DNA from: an uncultured Bacteroidales bacterium
Lineage (GTDB): Bacteria; Bacteroidota; Bacteroidia; Bacteroidales; Paludibacteraceae
Assembly: GCA_902799555.1 (NCBI GenBank)
Contig: CADCBB010000014.1
Location: 1-64,000 of the forward strand
Direction of reading: 5' to 3'
DNA: 64,000 nt
In this document: positions 52,140 through 61,466 of the stretch, piece by piece
How the letters are laid out: each line of letters begins with the position of its first letter
How positions within the stretch are numbered: position 1 is the stretch's first letter
The notes under the pieces: generated by a model
Databases searched by the model: none
Told to the model about the DNA's origin: nothing
Seen by the model: the letters and a program-made list of their open reading frames with translations, nothing else
Translations under genes and position numbers: made by a program

Positions 52140-54368
52140 ATGAAACGAATCATCTGCATACTTCTGATGGCGATGGGGCTCGCTACGATAGCTCCGATAG
52201 CCTCCGTAATGGATAATAGCATTGCGGCTGTTTACGCGGTGGACGCTAAGGCAAAAGCCAAAGCACAACGCGAGAAAGAGAAAGCTAAAATGGCGAAGGA
52301 GCGCGAGAAAGCCAAGGCCAAAGCAGCCAAGGATCGCGAGAAAGCCGCTGAGCAGAAGAAAAAAGAGCAGGCAAAAGCCGCTGTTCAGAAGCAGAAAGAC
52401 CGCGATAAAGCCAAAGCCCGGCAGGCTAAGGCTAAATCGACCAAACCTTCCTCTTCTGCCAAACAGGTAGCCAAAGCTGCGCCGAAGACCCAGCCGGCCC
52501 TCTCTGCAGCCGAAGAGAAAGCGCAATACATGGCCGCTGTCGCGGAGATCGATAAGGCGAACGCCAAAGCGAACGCTTATAACGAACGCGACATCGCCCA
52601 TCGTCTCGGTTTCTGGGGGCAGGTCGGTTATTCCAACCTCTTCACCTCCGGCATCCTCTTCAATGATGCTACCGGTACGGCCAACCCGATCGGCTTCCAA
52701 AATAAGGACAAAGGATACGTCGGTGGAGGCCTCGGCCTGGGATACCAGCTCCGTTACAAGCAATTCTTGATGACCGTGGGCGCGGAGTTCAATACCTATA
52801 ACTCCGTCATGGCGATCACTAACCGCCCGGACGGCACATTCTCCCTCGCCTATGGTATGGCGCCTTATGCCAACACCATGACTTATCATTATGATTTCGC
52901 TAAGCTGAACGATCAGATCATCGGCGGATTCGTCCAAGTGCCCCTCCTCTTTGGTATGGAGCTCAAGGATATCCCCCTCTTCTGGCAAGCCGGTGTCAAA
53001 GCCGGTATCGGCATACTCGGCCTCTCTACCGTCAGCGGTGTTATGACTACCTCCATCGAGGATAAGGAGCTCATCGCCGGTCTGAATGACATGTACAAGC
53101 ATGCGTTGGTAACGGATAAGGAGGTAGAGCGTCCGGCTACCAATGTGAACTTCGGCCTCAACCTGGCAGCCAGTGCGGAGATCGGTGTGAACTTTGACCG
53201 ATGGATCAAGTCCGCTTCCCGTCTGCGCGTGTCGCTCTTTGCGGATTACGGCGTGCTCAATGCCCTGAGTTACAAAGAGATACAGGGTGCACAGGATATC
53301 CCGACGCAGATGACAGTGGCTGCGAACCCGATTGACTTCCCGACCAACTCTGCCCTCATGACCACTTCGGCAAAGGATGCGAAAGTGAATCCTTTCCTCG
53401 TAGGCGCTAAGCTCGCCGTTTGGTTCGATCTGCCGCGCCATAAGAAAGCCACGCAGGAGTACCCGAAGGCGCCGACGCCGCGTATGGGTGTCTATATGTA
53501 TGATGAGAATAGCGCGCTCGCGTTGGGCGGTGTTGCTGTCGAAATCACCAATGTGGAGACCGGCAAGGTGCTCCAGAAGAATACCAACCGCCAAGGTCTC
53601 CTCCAGGGACGTTTTGCGCCGGGTACCTATCAGATCTCTGCGACCAAGAACGGCTATTATCCTTCGGATACCATCCTCAAGACGGTCGAGGTCTTCGATT
53701 TCGATACCCTCCGTCTGCCCTTGGAGCGTATCCCTGCGCCGATCATCTACACCCTCTGTATGAATATCTACGATGTGGAGACCCAAGAGCCCATCGAGGC
53801 GGCTGTCCGTCTCACATCGGCTAACGATACCGTGGTTCTCTATGCCGCGCAGTCGGCCGATGACGGCTTCATCGAGACGCCGCTCACCGAAGGCGATTAT
53901 ATCGCCCATATGACCGCGACAGGCTATATGCCGAAGGACGACACGCTCCATTTCGTGCGTGATACCTTCGATCTCTATATGCAGCATATCAAAGAGGGTA
54001 TAAAAGTGAAGATCGAGAACCTCTTCTTCGCTACCAACAAGACCTATATCCTCCCGCAGTCAGAGCAGGCGATGTCCGATCTGGCTAACTTCCTCCTTGA
54101 GAACCCGTCTGTCAAGATCCATATTGTCGGTCACACCGATGCCGTTGGTTCCGACGAGGCCAACCAGATCCTGTCCGAGGGGCGTGCTAACTCGGTACGT
54201 AATGACCTTATCAAGCGTGGCGTAGCCGCAGAGCGTATGACCGCCGAAGGTAAGGGTGAGCGTGAATTCGTAGCCGATAACGACACCGAAGAAGGACGTC
54301 AGCTCAACCGTCGTGTTGAATTCACCATCACCGACGTCGGTGACGAAGACATCCAACAAATCTATTAA
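52140..54368 (+). CDS. OmpA-family outer-membrane protein with Lys/Ala coiled coil
   Basis: 742 residues. Signal peptide (IICILLMAMGLATIAPIAS), then a highly charged Ala/Lys/Glu/Arg coil (~36-120; KAKAQREKEKAKMAKERE-type repeats) like TolA or TonB spacers, and a barrel-like region (~145-445) with strands FWGQVGYSNLFTSG, YVGGGLGLGYQLRYKQF and FLVGAKLAVWFDLPRH. Two carboxypeptidase-regulatory-like beta domains (~455-625; VAVEITNVETGKVLQKNTNR) follow, then an OmpA C-terminal domain (~630-735; FFATNKTYILPQSEQAM, VGHTDAVGSDEANQILSEGR, NRRVEFTI) that binds peptidoglycan. The signal-proximal coil before the barrel is unusual. It likely anchors an outer-membrane complex to the wall. Confidence 0.88.
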   Translation: MKRIICILLMAMGLATIAPIASVMDNSIAAVYAVDAKAKAKAQREKEKAKMAKEREKAKAKAAKDREKAAEQKKKEQAKAAVQKQKDRDKAKARQAKAKSTKPSSSAKQVAKAAPKTQPALSAAEEKAQYMAAVAEIDKANAKANAYNERDIAHRLGFWGQVGYSNLFTSGILFNDATGTANPIGFQNKDKGYVGGGLGLGYQLRYKQFLMTVGAEFNTYNSVMAITNRPDGTFSLAYGMAPYANTMTYHYDFAKLNDQIIGGFVQVPLLFGMELKDIPLFWQAGVKAGIGILGLSTVSGVMTTSIEDKELIAGLNDMYKHALVTDKEVERPATNVNFGLNLAASAEIGVNFDRWIKSASRLRVSLFADYGVLNALSYKEIQGAQDIPTQMTVAANPIDFPTNSALMTTSAKDAKVNPFLVGAKLAVWFDLPRHKKATQEYPKAPTPRMGVYMYDENSALALGGVAVEITNVETGKVLQKNTNRQGLLQGRFAPGTYQISATKNGYYPSDTILKTVEVFDFDTLRLPLERIPAPIIYTLCMNIYDVETQEPIEAAVRLTSANDTVVLYAAQSADDGFIETPLTEGDYIAHMTATGYMPKDDTLHFVRDTFDLYMQHIKEGIKVKIENLFFATNKTYILPQSEQAMSDLANFLLENPSVKIHIVGHTDAVGSDEANQILSEGRANSVRNDLIKRGVAAERMTAEGKGEREFVADNDTEEGRQLNRRVEFTITDVGDEDIQQIY

Positions 54369-54461
54369 TTTGTATTTGAAATTTGAGATTTGATATTTGT
54401 CAATCGTCAATAAAATAAAATCGTCAATCAATCGTAAATCGTAAATCGTCAAATCGTAAAT
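54369..54461. repeat. Compound heptamer repeat between the OmpA gene and the next gene
   Basis: About 93 bases made almost wholly of 7-bp units: first TTTGAAA, TTTGAGA, TTTGATA types, then ATCGTCA and ATCGTAA types. It reaches to the base before ATG 54463. Two families of units are joined, the longest array in the window. Confidence 0.85.
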
Positions 54462-54462
54462 T

Positions 54463-57400
54463 ATGAAGAGGCTACTCTTCTTACATATATTCCTGCTGTC
54501 TACCGTCTTTGCATGGTCTCAAGTCGCTACCACCTTCCCTTACGAATGTAGTTTCGAGGAAGGTGAGGACCTCTCGGCGTGGACGCTCAACTATGGCAAC
54601 CAAAATACCACCGATAAATGGATGGTAGGTACGGCCGTGCATAGCGAGGGGCGCCGCTCGCTCTACATATCGGCGGACGGGCAGAACCCCAACTATGGCA
54701 AGACGCCCAATATCGCGATCTCTGTCTTGAAGTATAAGTTCCCGACGGATACCAAGACCCAGAAATACGACGTCAGCTTCGACTGGAAGGGTATGGGCGA
54801 TTCGATAACGTCAAAACTGTACGTCATGGTCTGCCGCGAGCAGGACTTGACGGCAACAGGTAATTATAACCTCGATGCTATCATCAACCAGGTCGGCGGA
54901 CGTCTGTCCAATGCTCAAGTAGGCGTATGCCAGGCTTTGGGTGAGTCAGGCGAGAAATTTGTCTGCGGTAGCGAGTCGTGGCAGAATGTATCGCTCACCA
55001 CGAATGTCAGCGTCAATGCCGCTAACTCCGCAAAGAACTTCGCCTTCGTCTTCATCTGGGTCAACTCGAACCAACAGGATTCGATAGGCCGAACCAGTAT
55101 AGCGATCGATAATTTCCAGATCAACTCGGCAGCGATAAAGAAGCCGGAGAACCTTATAATTTATCCGCATTGCGAGGATTCGACCCTCATCGTTACCTGG
55201 GATATAAACGGTCCATTCAATGAATTTGATATCCAGTATCGTAAAGTGGGCGAGACCGGTTGGAACCATGGCGTGAGCGGTATCACAGAAGGACCTGATG
55301 GCTTTACCCTTGAGAATGGTACGCATTGTACTTACTCCCTCAAACGTATTCTCGAGGGTAGTTACGACGTGCGTATCCGAACGGCATACTATGATCCGGA
55401 GGAGAATAAGACCCTACGTTCCAATTATGCGTATGTGTCGCAGATCCTCGTCTATTGTCCGGAGAACCACTGTATCAACTATGTGGATCTGTATAGCCCC
55501 AACGTGACATGTACCTATGGTTTCAATCCGGAGGCCCATACAGGCGCTACGCCGTACGACAGCATCGGCGTCATTGATTTCGGTCCGGATGCTATCGAGA
55601 GCCGTCATACGCTACACGTCGATCCTACGGAGGTCGATCCGCGTACGGACAGCCTCTTGAAGACGGTGCCGGACGGTGCGTTGGCTTCTGTCCGCTTGGG
55701 TAACTGGCATTATATGGGTGAGGCGGAGTCTATCACCTATGATATCCTCGTCGATTCGACCAACCAGGGTATCCTCATCTGCAAGTATGCCGTTGTATTC
55801 GAAAATATCGAAAATCATAGAAATCAACAGACCGGAAAATTAGAAGGTGAGCAAAGATTTACTCTTGAAGTACTGGATTCGATCGGACAACTGATTGATG
55901 AGACTTGTGGTAATGCGAACTTTACTTATACGGATGCAGAAGAGTCTGGTTGGAATATTACTAGGGATGGTACAGCATGGAAGGATTGGACCACCATCGG
56001 TGTCAACCTTATGCCTTATCACGGTCAGACCATCAAGGTGCGCTTTACTACGATGGACTGCGGTTGGTCGGGCCACTACGCGTACGCGTACTTTACTGTC
56101 GATTGTGCGAACGCGCATATAGAGACCGAGAACTGCGGTAACGACGCACAGGTGACCTGTATCGCGCCGGATGGATTTGCCTACGCTTGGTATAACCAGA
56201 ACGGCGATACCGTCAGCCACGACCAGACCTTCATTGTCGATGCCAGCCGTCAGCTCTATACCTGCCGTGTCAGCTTCATCGAGCAGCCCGACTGCTACTT
56301 TGAGATCAGTACGACCTCCGAGCCTCGTTTCCCGGTACCCGACTATACCTTCGAGCCTGTATATGAGAATTGTATGAGCCAACTGCGGTTCTCCAACCAT
56401 TCCCATGTCATGAATATGTGGGAGGGGGAAGAGAAACATACCACTGAACCTACCAACGAGAGCCGGTGGACCTTCCGCAGCCTCACTACGGGTCAGACAC
56501 GTACTTCGACAACGACCAACCCGACCTATACCTGTCGCGAGTATGGCGATTCGGTAGAGGTGACCCTGACAGCCTATATCGGCGCCGATAACTCGTGCGA
56601 CAGTACGCGCGTGGATACCATCATCGTGCCTAATATCGTGCCGGATTCTACCGAGTTCCATATAGAGACCTGCTCCGAGACGCCGATTAAGTTCGACGGC
56701 AAGTGGTTCGATCACGACACGGTTTATGTGGCTTCCTTCCCCAATTTCGCGGGTTGTGACTCCGTCTCGACGCTATACCTGCATGTCTATCCTACGCCTA
56801 AGGATACCTATCGCCATGACTCGATATGCTCCAACCAAAAAGTAAACGTCGGTGGCAGGTATTTCAACGTGCCCATGGTCGATTCGCTTATTATGCTCAA
56901 GACTCCCAACGGATGCGATAGTGCTGTTTACCTCACCCTTACGGTCAACCAGTTGCTCAATGTTACAATCGACTCGCTGCCGTACGCTTGTGCCGACGAA
57001 GAGCAGATGTATATCCTCTTCGATATCACGGAGGGCATTTACGATAGCCTTGTGATTAAGTTCAATACGCCGCTGCTCCGCGATACAGTCATTTATGATC
57101 AGGTATCCACTGTCGCCATCCCGTATGACGCCAATATCCTGCCAGGCCATTATTCGGCTACCATGCGCTTCTATCAGTTCTGCTGCGGTACCTATACCCG
57201 TACCCGCGGATTCGATATACGCTATCGGAGCTCTATTGTTGAGCAGAAATGGAATGACGTGCTCACGCTCTTGAGCCCCAAATACAACGGCGGATATGAG
57301 TTCACGGCTTACCAGTGGTATAAGAATGACATGCCGTTGGAGGGCGAGACGCATTCCTATCTCTACCAGCCGCTTGATTTCGATGCCGAGTATTATGTAG

Positions 57401-57690
57401 AGGTAGTCCGCAAGGATGGCGTGATGATGAAGACCTGTCCGATCCAGCCGATCTATCATGAGCAGCAGTCCGAGTATCCTACGGTCGTTAAGGCCGCGCA
57501 ACGCGTGCCTGTTTATATGGAGCATTCGGCTACGATATGGTATTATACCGTCTCCGGCCAGCTCTATAGCTCCTTCACGCTACCGCAAGGATATGCCGAT
57601 CTGCCGACGCCGGAACAGCCCGGTATCTTCGTCCTCAAGGCCGTTAACGCACAAGGAGAAACCAAAGCGCAAGTAATGATTGTTCAATAA
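54463..57690 (+). CDS. Secreted protein with type IX-like C-terminal signal, paralog A
   Basis: 1075 residues. Signal peptide KRLLFLHIFLLSTVFAWSQ. N-terminal jelly-roll domain (~25-225; FPYECSFEEGEDLSAWTLNY, GRRSLYISADG, SFDWKGMGDS) like those in the giant proteins, then an FnIII-like segment. A middle region (~330-560) starts CINYVDLYSPNVTC and has VPDGALASVRLGNW, a Cys-rich part follows, and there are GCDSV/NGCDSAVYLTLTV repeats (~760-830). Near the end: QKWNDVLTLLSPKYNGGYEF, YQWYKNDMPLEGE, and a last ~70 residues (WYYTVSGQLYSSF, GIFVLKAVNAQGETKAQVMI) that look like a type A type IX sorting domain. Paralogous along its length with the next gene. Confidence 0.85.
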   Translation: MKRLLFLHIFLLSTVFAWSQVATTFPYECSFEEGEDLSAWTLNYGNQNTTDKWMVGTAVHSEGRRSLYISADGQNPNYGKTPNIAISVLKYKFPTDTKTQKYDVSFDWKGMGDSITSKLYVMVCREQDLTATGNYNLDAIINQVGGRLSNAQVGVCQALGESGEKFVCGSESWQNVSLTTNVSVNAANSAKNFAFVFIWVNSNQQDSIGRTSIAIDNFQINSAAIKKPENLIIYPHCEDSTLIVTWDINGPFNEFDIQYRKVGETGWNHGVSGITEGPDGFTLENGTHCTYSLKRILEGSYDVRIRTAYYDPEENKTLRSNYAYVSQILVYCPENHCINYVDLYSPNVTCTYGFNPEAHTGATPYDSIGVIDFGPDAIESRHTLHVDPTEVDPRTDSLLKTVPDGALASVRLGNWHYMGEAESITYDILVDSTNQGILICKYAVVFENIENHRNQQTGKLEGEQRFTLEVLDSIGQLIDETCGNANFTYTDAEESGWNITRDGTAWKDWTTIGVNLMPYHGQTIKVRFTTMDCGWSGHYAYAYFTVDCANAHIETENCGNDAQVTCIAPDGFAYAWYNQNGDTVSHDQTFIVDASRQLYTCRVSFIEQPDCYFEISTTSEPRFPVPDYTFEPVYENCMSQLRFSNHSHVMNMWEGEEKHTTEPTNESRWTFRSLTTGQTRTSTTTNPTYTCREYGDSVEVTLTAYIGADNSCDSTRVDTIIVPNIVPDSTEFHIETCSETPIKFDGKWFDHDTVYVASFPNFAGCDSVSTLYLHVYPTPKDTYRHDSICSNQKVNVGGRYFNVPMVDSLIMLKTPNGCDSAVYLTLTVNQLLNVTIDSLPYACADEEQMYILFDITEGIYDSLVIKFNTPLLRDTVIYDQVSTVAIPYDANILPGHYSATMRFYQFCCGTYTRTRGFDIRYRSSIVEQKWNDVLTLLSPKYNGGYEFTAYQWYKNDMPLEGETHSYLYQPLDFDAEYYVEVVRKDGVMMKTCPIQPIYHEQQSEYPTVVKAAQRVPVYMEHSATIWYYTVSGQLYSSFTLPQGYADLPTPEQPGIFVLKAVNAQGETKAQVMIVQ

Positions 57691-57708
57691 TAGAAATAGT
57701 TAAATCGT

Positions 57709-60700
57709 ATGCGTATGAAACGATTAGTCCAAATAGTAGTAATAGCCCTGCTGGCATGCGCTATGCCGGCACAGGCAGTGAGAAGGTACAAGTGTGACTT
57801 CGAGTCGGAAGCTTCCCGTGCACGCTGGACGCTCAATCCCGCGGCTAACACCCAGATCCTCTCCCAGATCACGAACCGCTGGTATATCGGCGAACCCGGT
57901 AATAATGACCCCAAAGGTCATAACGGCCTTTATATCTCCGCCGATGGCGGTGCAACGGCTAATTACCAGAACAAGGGTTGCTGGGTCTTTGCCTATGATA
58001 CGATTGCCTTGGATCCGATTAGCGGCGATTATACCATGACCTTCGATTATACCGTCATGGCCAATGTCGCAAGTAATTTCGATGGACTCTATGCCCTTTG
58101 GATTCCGGTGACGAACGAAGACGGCGATACGATCAAGGTCAACTCGATCGCTACCTCTGCCGGCCAAGTACCTGCGCGCTACCAGGACTATATCATCCGT
58201 CTCCAGCCTAATGCGAATATGGACTACCTCGGCGGTACGGTTACCTGGCGCCAGTGTGCGGTCAAGATCAAAGGTTCGGAATGCGACGGTACGCCCCATT
58301 ATCTCGCTTTTGCGTGGGCGAACGGATCGAATCAGGCGCAGCAACCCGGCGCGATGATCGATAATATCCTCATCTCGGATGGCCAGCCTTGTAATCAGCC
58401 GACAGACCTCGTAGTAGTGCAGAATGGTACCACGATCACGCTTACCTGGCAAGGGGATGCGCCCCAGTACGAAGTGAGCGCTTATTCCTATGACGGCCAG
58501 AAATGGTCCGGACCGAAGATCGTCACTACGACGACTACCAGTTTTACCGGTATTCCTATCGGACAGACGGACTTCATCGTGCGCGCAAGATGTGATTCGG
58601 ATTTCTTCAGCCTCAAGACCATTGTCTCCAAGCTCATCTACTATCCCGATCAGCTCTGCGTCGATTATCTCAACCTCAATAATGCGGTATGTTATATCGA
58701 TAATTCCTCGCCTCAAAATACCCTTACCTTCAATGACTTCAAGAAGGTAGCTCCTGTGGACCACGGACCGGCCAGCATCGATAGCCGTCATGTCGTCCAT
58801 TTTGACCGCGCGGAGTATGAACCGCGTACGGGAGGTCAGGCGAAGACCATTCCGGATGGCGAATTAGCCTCTGTTCGTTTGGGTAACTGGGATGCGGACG
58901 ACCATGCGGAGCGAATTGAGTTCACCTTCGATGTCGATACCATCAAGTATCCTGTCCTCCTGCTTAAGTACCTGCCGATCCTTGAAGCACCGGGTCATGA
59001 AGATCATGAGAACCCGCGTTTCAAACTCGATATTCTCATCGGAGGAACCTCTATCGGTGACTGTGGACGGGCAGACTTCAATGCGAACAACGTCATGAAC
59101 GGCACTACCCTCAAGCCCGAAGCTGTGCAGCAAGGATGGCATATCACCCCGCATGAGGTATCCCAGACTTCCGCCGATATCGTTTGGAAAGAGTGGACCA
59201 CAGTCGGCGTCAACCTCCGCAATAAGGCTTATGCCGGTAAGCAGCTTACTGCACGCCTCACTACCCACGATTGTACTTTCTCCGCGCACTGCGGATATGC
59301 GTACTTCACCCTCGGTTGCTCCGATGGTAAGCTCAAAGGTATGAAGTGCGGCGAGATCAACCCCAAGTTTGAGGCGCCGGATGGCTTTGACTATCGTTGG
59401 GCTTATGCGTACAATGAGAAATACCGTCGTGCTGACGGCTCGCTGCCGGAGGAGTATATTGTGCACCGCGGTAAGTTCTTCGATGCCGGATACCAGGACG
59501 ACAGCCTCTATGTAGTGGATTGTATGTTCGTCCAGGATAGTACCTGCTTCTTCTCCCTCTATGCTTCGACCTTGGCTACCAACCCCATCTCGATCATGAA
59601 GGAGCCGGAGATCTATATGAATTGCAAGGATAGCATCTATCGCGTCACGTTCGATGCTTCGCCTTCATGGGTACAGGAGATCGACCATGTCACGGGAGAT
59701 ACACTCGTCAGCAAGGCTTATCAGATCGAGACCTATGAGTGGAATATTGAAGGCTTGCCCTATGGCTGGTCCGATGAGGTCTCGCCGTCCTTTGACTTCC
59801 CGCTTACGGGAGGCGATTACGACGTAACGCTCCGTACCTCTTGCGGTACCTGCGATTCGACCATCCATTATCATCTCCATCTTGATCCGCTCGGTGCAAC
59901 CCGTCATAAACAGACCTTTACCCTCTGCGACGCCGATCGCAAGGGAGAGGGCTTCAAATGGGCAGAGCGAAGCGATACCACCTATCATACCTATGGTATT
60001 GTCGATTCCGTTAACCTCTATAGTGCGATCACTACCTGCGATAGTATCATCTATCTCGAGTTGCTCGAGCCCCAACGTATCTTCGAGGATACGATGTTGC
60101 TCCCGGAGAATCTGCCGTTCACCTATCACGGTAAGACCTATGGCCCGGATACCAAGTCCATGATCGATACCGTGCCGGATCCGGATAACTGCGCTAAGAC
60201 CTGGGTGCTCAACCTCGAGATCTACGAGTCGCTCAACATCGAGATGAAGACCGGTTACGAGCTTTGTGAGCACGAAGATACGCTCAAGCTGATCTATGAT
60301 ATTCTTCGTGGCCGAAGCCTCAGCTATTCCTATGTCTTCAATAATCCCGCTATTCCGGCTTCCGGAGTAGTCGATACAGTGATGAAGAAGGGGTCTTATG
60401 TCTTGGATATCATCCTCGATCCGGATCTGGAGCCGAATATCTATCAGGGTGCCATCGTCTTTGAGGATGCAAAGCCGGAGTTCAATGTCACCGTGCCGTT
60501 CTCCCTCTATGTCAAGTACTCCTCGGATGTTATCACCCAGCGTTGGAATGACGTCCTCGCGATACGTAATGCGGACTTTAACGGCGGATACCAGTTTGAT
60601 TCGGTTCAGTGGTATGTCAACGATCAGCCGATCGTAGGCGCCAATACCTTCGCTTATTATGTCGAAGGTGACGGTAATACACTGCGCTTTGGCGAGCCTT

Positions 60701-60987
60701 ATAAGGCGCTCCTGACCCGCAAGGATGGTACGCAGCTCTATACCTGCGATTTCATCCCGGCGCCTGTGCCGGAGGCTGAGATGCCGCTGCCGACGCTCAT
60801 TAACCCGAATGCGCCGCTGCATATCCAGGGTCGCGGTGTAGCGCATTGGTATGACATGCTCGGCCGTCGTCATAGCACGCAATCCTACAACGAATCGGAC
60901 ATCGTTGCCCCGTCTGCCAAGGGCTATTATCTGCTCTTGCTCCAGACTGACGACTCCCGCGAGATTCACCATATGATAGTGAAGTAA
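57709..60987 (+). CDS. Secreted protein with type IX-like C-terminal signal, paralog B
   Basis: 1092 residues. Signal peptide RLVQIVVIALLACAMPAQA. Same order as its neighbour: jelly-roll (~24-225; YKCDFESEASRARWTLNPAA, NGLYISADGGATANYQNKG), FnIII-like segment, a CVDYLNLNNAVCYI region with IPDGELASVRLGNW, a DCTFSAHCGYAYFTLGCSDG stretch, CDSTIHYHLHL/CDSIIYLELL units, QRWNDVLAIRNADFNGGYQF, VQWYVNDQPIVGAN, and a sorting-domain-like end (AHWYDMLGRRHSTQS, GYYLLLLQTDDSREIHHMIV). ATG at 57709 or 57715 are both possible. Last gene of the operon; a terminator follows. Confidence 0.85.
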   Translation: MRMKRLVQIVVIALLACAMPAQAVRRYKCDFESEASRARWTLNPAANTQILSQITNRWYIGEPGNNDPKGHNGLYISADGGATANYQNKGCWVFAYDTIALDPISGDYTMTFDYTVMANVASNFDGLYALWIPVTNEDGDTIKVNSIATSAGQVPARYQDYIIRLQPNANMDYLGGTVTWRQCAVKIKGSECDGTPHYLAFAWANGSNQAQQPGAMIDNILISDGQPCNQPTDLVVVQNGTTITLTWQGDAPQYEVSAYSYDGQKWSGPKIVTTTTTSFTGIPIGQTDFIVRARCDSDFFSLKTIVSKLIYYPDQLCVDYLNLNNAVCYIDNSSPQNTLTFNDFKKVAPVDHGPASIDSRHVVHFDRAEYEPRTGGQAKTIPDGELASVRLGNWDADDHAERIEFTFDVDTIKYPVLLLKYLPILEAPGHEDHENPRFKLDILIGGTSIGDCGRADFNANNVMNGTTLKPEAVQQGWHITPHEVSQTSADIVWKEWTTVGVNLRNKAYAGKQLTARLTTHDCTFSAHCGYAYFTLGCSDGKLKGMKCGEINPKFEAPDGFDYRWAYAYNEKYRRADGSLPEEYIVHRGKFFDAGYQDDSLYVVDCMFVQDSTCFFSLYASTLATNPISIMKEPEIYMNCKDSIYRVTFDASPSWVQEIDHVTGDTLVSKAYQIETYEWNIEGLPYGWSDEVSPSFDFPLTGGDYDVTLRTSCGTCDSTIHYHLHLDPLGATRHKQTFTLCDADRKGEGFKWAERSDTTYHTYGIVDSVNLYSAITTCDSIIYLELLEPQRIFEDTMLLPENLPFTYHGKTYGPDTKSMIDTVPDPDNCAKTWVLNLEIYESLNIEMKTGYELCEHEDTLKLIYDILRGRSLSYSYVFNNPAIPASGVVDTVMKKGSYVLDIILDPDLEPNIYQGAIVFEDAKPEFNVTVPFSLYVKYSSDVITQRWNDVLAIRNADFNGGYQFDSVQWYVNDQPIVGANTFAYYVEGDGNTLRFGEPYKALLTRKDGTQLYTCDFIPAPVPEAEMPLPTLINPNAPLHIQGRGVAHWYDMLGRRHSTQSYNESDIVAPSAKGYYLLLLQTDDSREIHHMIVK

Positions 60988-61011
60988 ATTCACAAAAATC
61001 CCTACAATTAG

Positions 61012-61041
61012 GCGCAAAATGTAGAATTTTGCGCTTTTTTT
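61012..61041 (+). terminator. Terminator of the secreted-protein operon
   Basis: GCGCAAAAT pairs perfectly with ATTTTGCGC around a 5-base loop, followed by TTTTTTT. Confidence 0.9.
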
Positions 61042-61050
61042 GTGTAAAAA

Positions 61051-61082
61051 TTTGCACAAACCAAATATTTATAGTAATTTTG
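61051..61082 (+). promoter_or_regulatory. Promoter of the structured RNA
   Basis: TTTG (61051-61054), 20 bases, TAATTTTG (61075-61082), a full consensus promoter with no credible ORF behind it before 61574. Confidence 0.85.
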
Positions 61083-61088
61083 CAACGA

Positions 61089-61408
61089 CTATGTATATGC
61101 CTGTACGTATATACGTACGTATACGCATATTTATCAGTCATCCGCTGGCACCGACAGCGTTAAAAAGCGGTGACATATTGAAAGGCGTTTATTGAAACGT
61201 TGTTCGCGACTTCTCAGAATCTTCGCAAAATTTTGTACTTAGTCGCTACAACAGCAATGAATGTCCATGTGGGTATGTTATGAATCCACGCCTCTAAGGG
61301 TGAGGCGGGTTTAACATATCGGGCGTGGATTTCGGTTGTTTTTCTACTAAGTACGGGGATTGCGAAGCCCTTGAGAAGCGTGAGGAACAAGTGAACTTCA
61401 CGCTTTTT
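61089..61408 (+). ncRNA. Putative structured non-coding RNA, about 320 nt
   Basis: A consensus promoter in front, a terminator at the end, and no long ORF. Pairings visible: a 5' hairpin (61086-61138, closed by GACT/AGTC); CGCTG/CAGCG at 61143-61159; a central long stem GTACTTAGT (61235-61243) with ACTAAGTAC (61346-61354), continued by ACAAC (61248-61252) with GTTGT (61335-61339). Inside it AATCCACGCC (61283-61292) pairs with GGCGTGGATT (61322-61331), and GGTATGTTA (61272-61280) with TAACATATC (61312-61320). The last two cross, so they form a pseudoknot or alternate. A third helix, CGCCTC/GAGGCG (61289-61294 with 61302-61307), competes with one of them. It could be a known housekeeping RNA (a 6S-like RNA is the first idea because of the long interrupted stem), but I do not recognise it securely. 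It lacks the RNase P, tmRNA and SRP signatures. Confidence 0.65.
61376..61408 (+). terminator. Terminator of the structured RNA
   Basis: AAGCGTGA pairs with TCACGCTT around a 14-base loop, followed by a T-run. Confidence 0.85.
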
Positions 61409-61466
61409 GTGTATGTACCCGCGATCTTTGATTTATTGAAAAAGACTGAAAAAATGTAGGCAAGTC

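Noticed and set aside
61089..61408. RNase P RNA, tmRNA or SRP RNA
   Set aside because: I find no GAGGAAAGTC/ACAGAA core, no tag-peptide ORF or tRNA-like ends, and no SRP apical loop.
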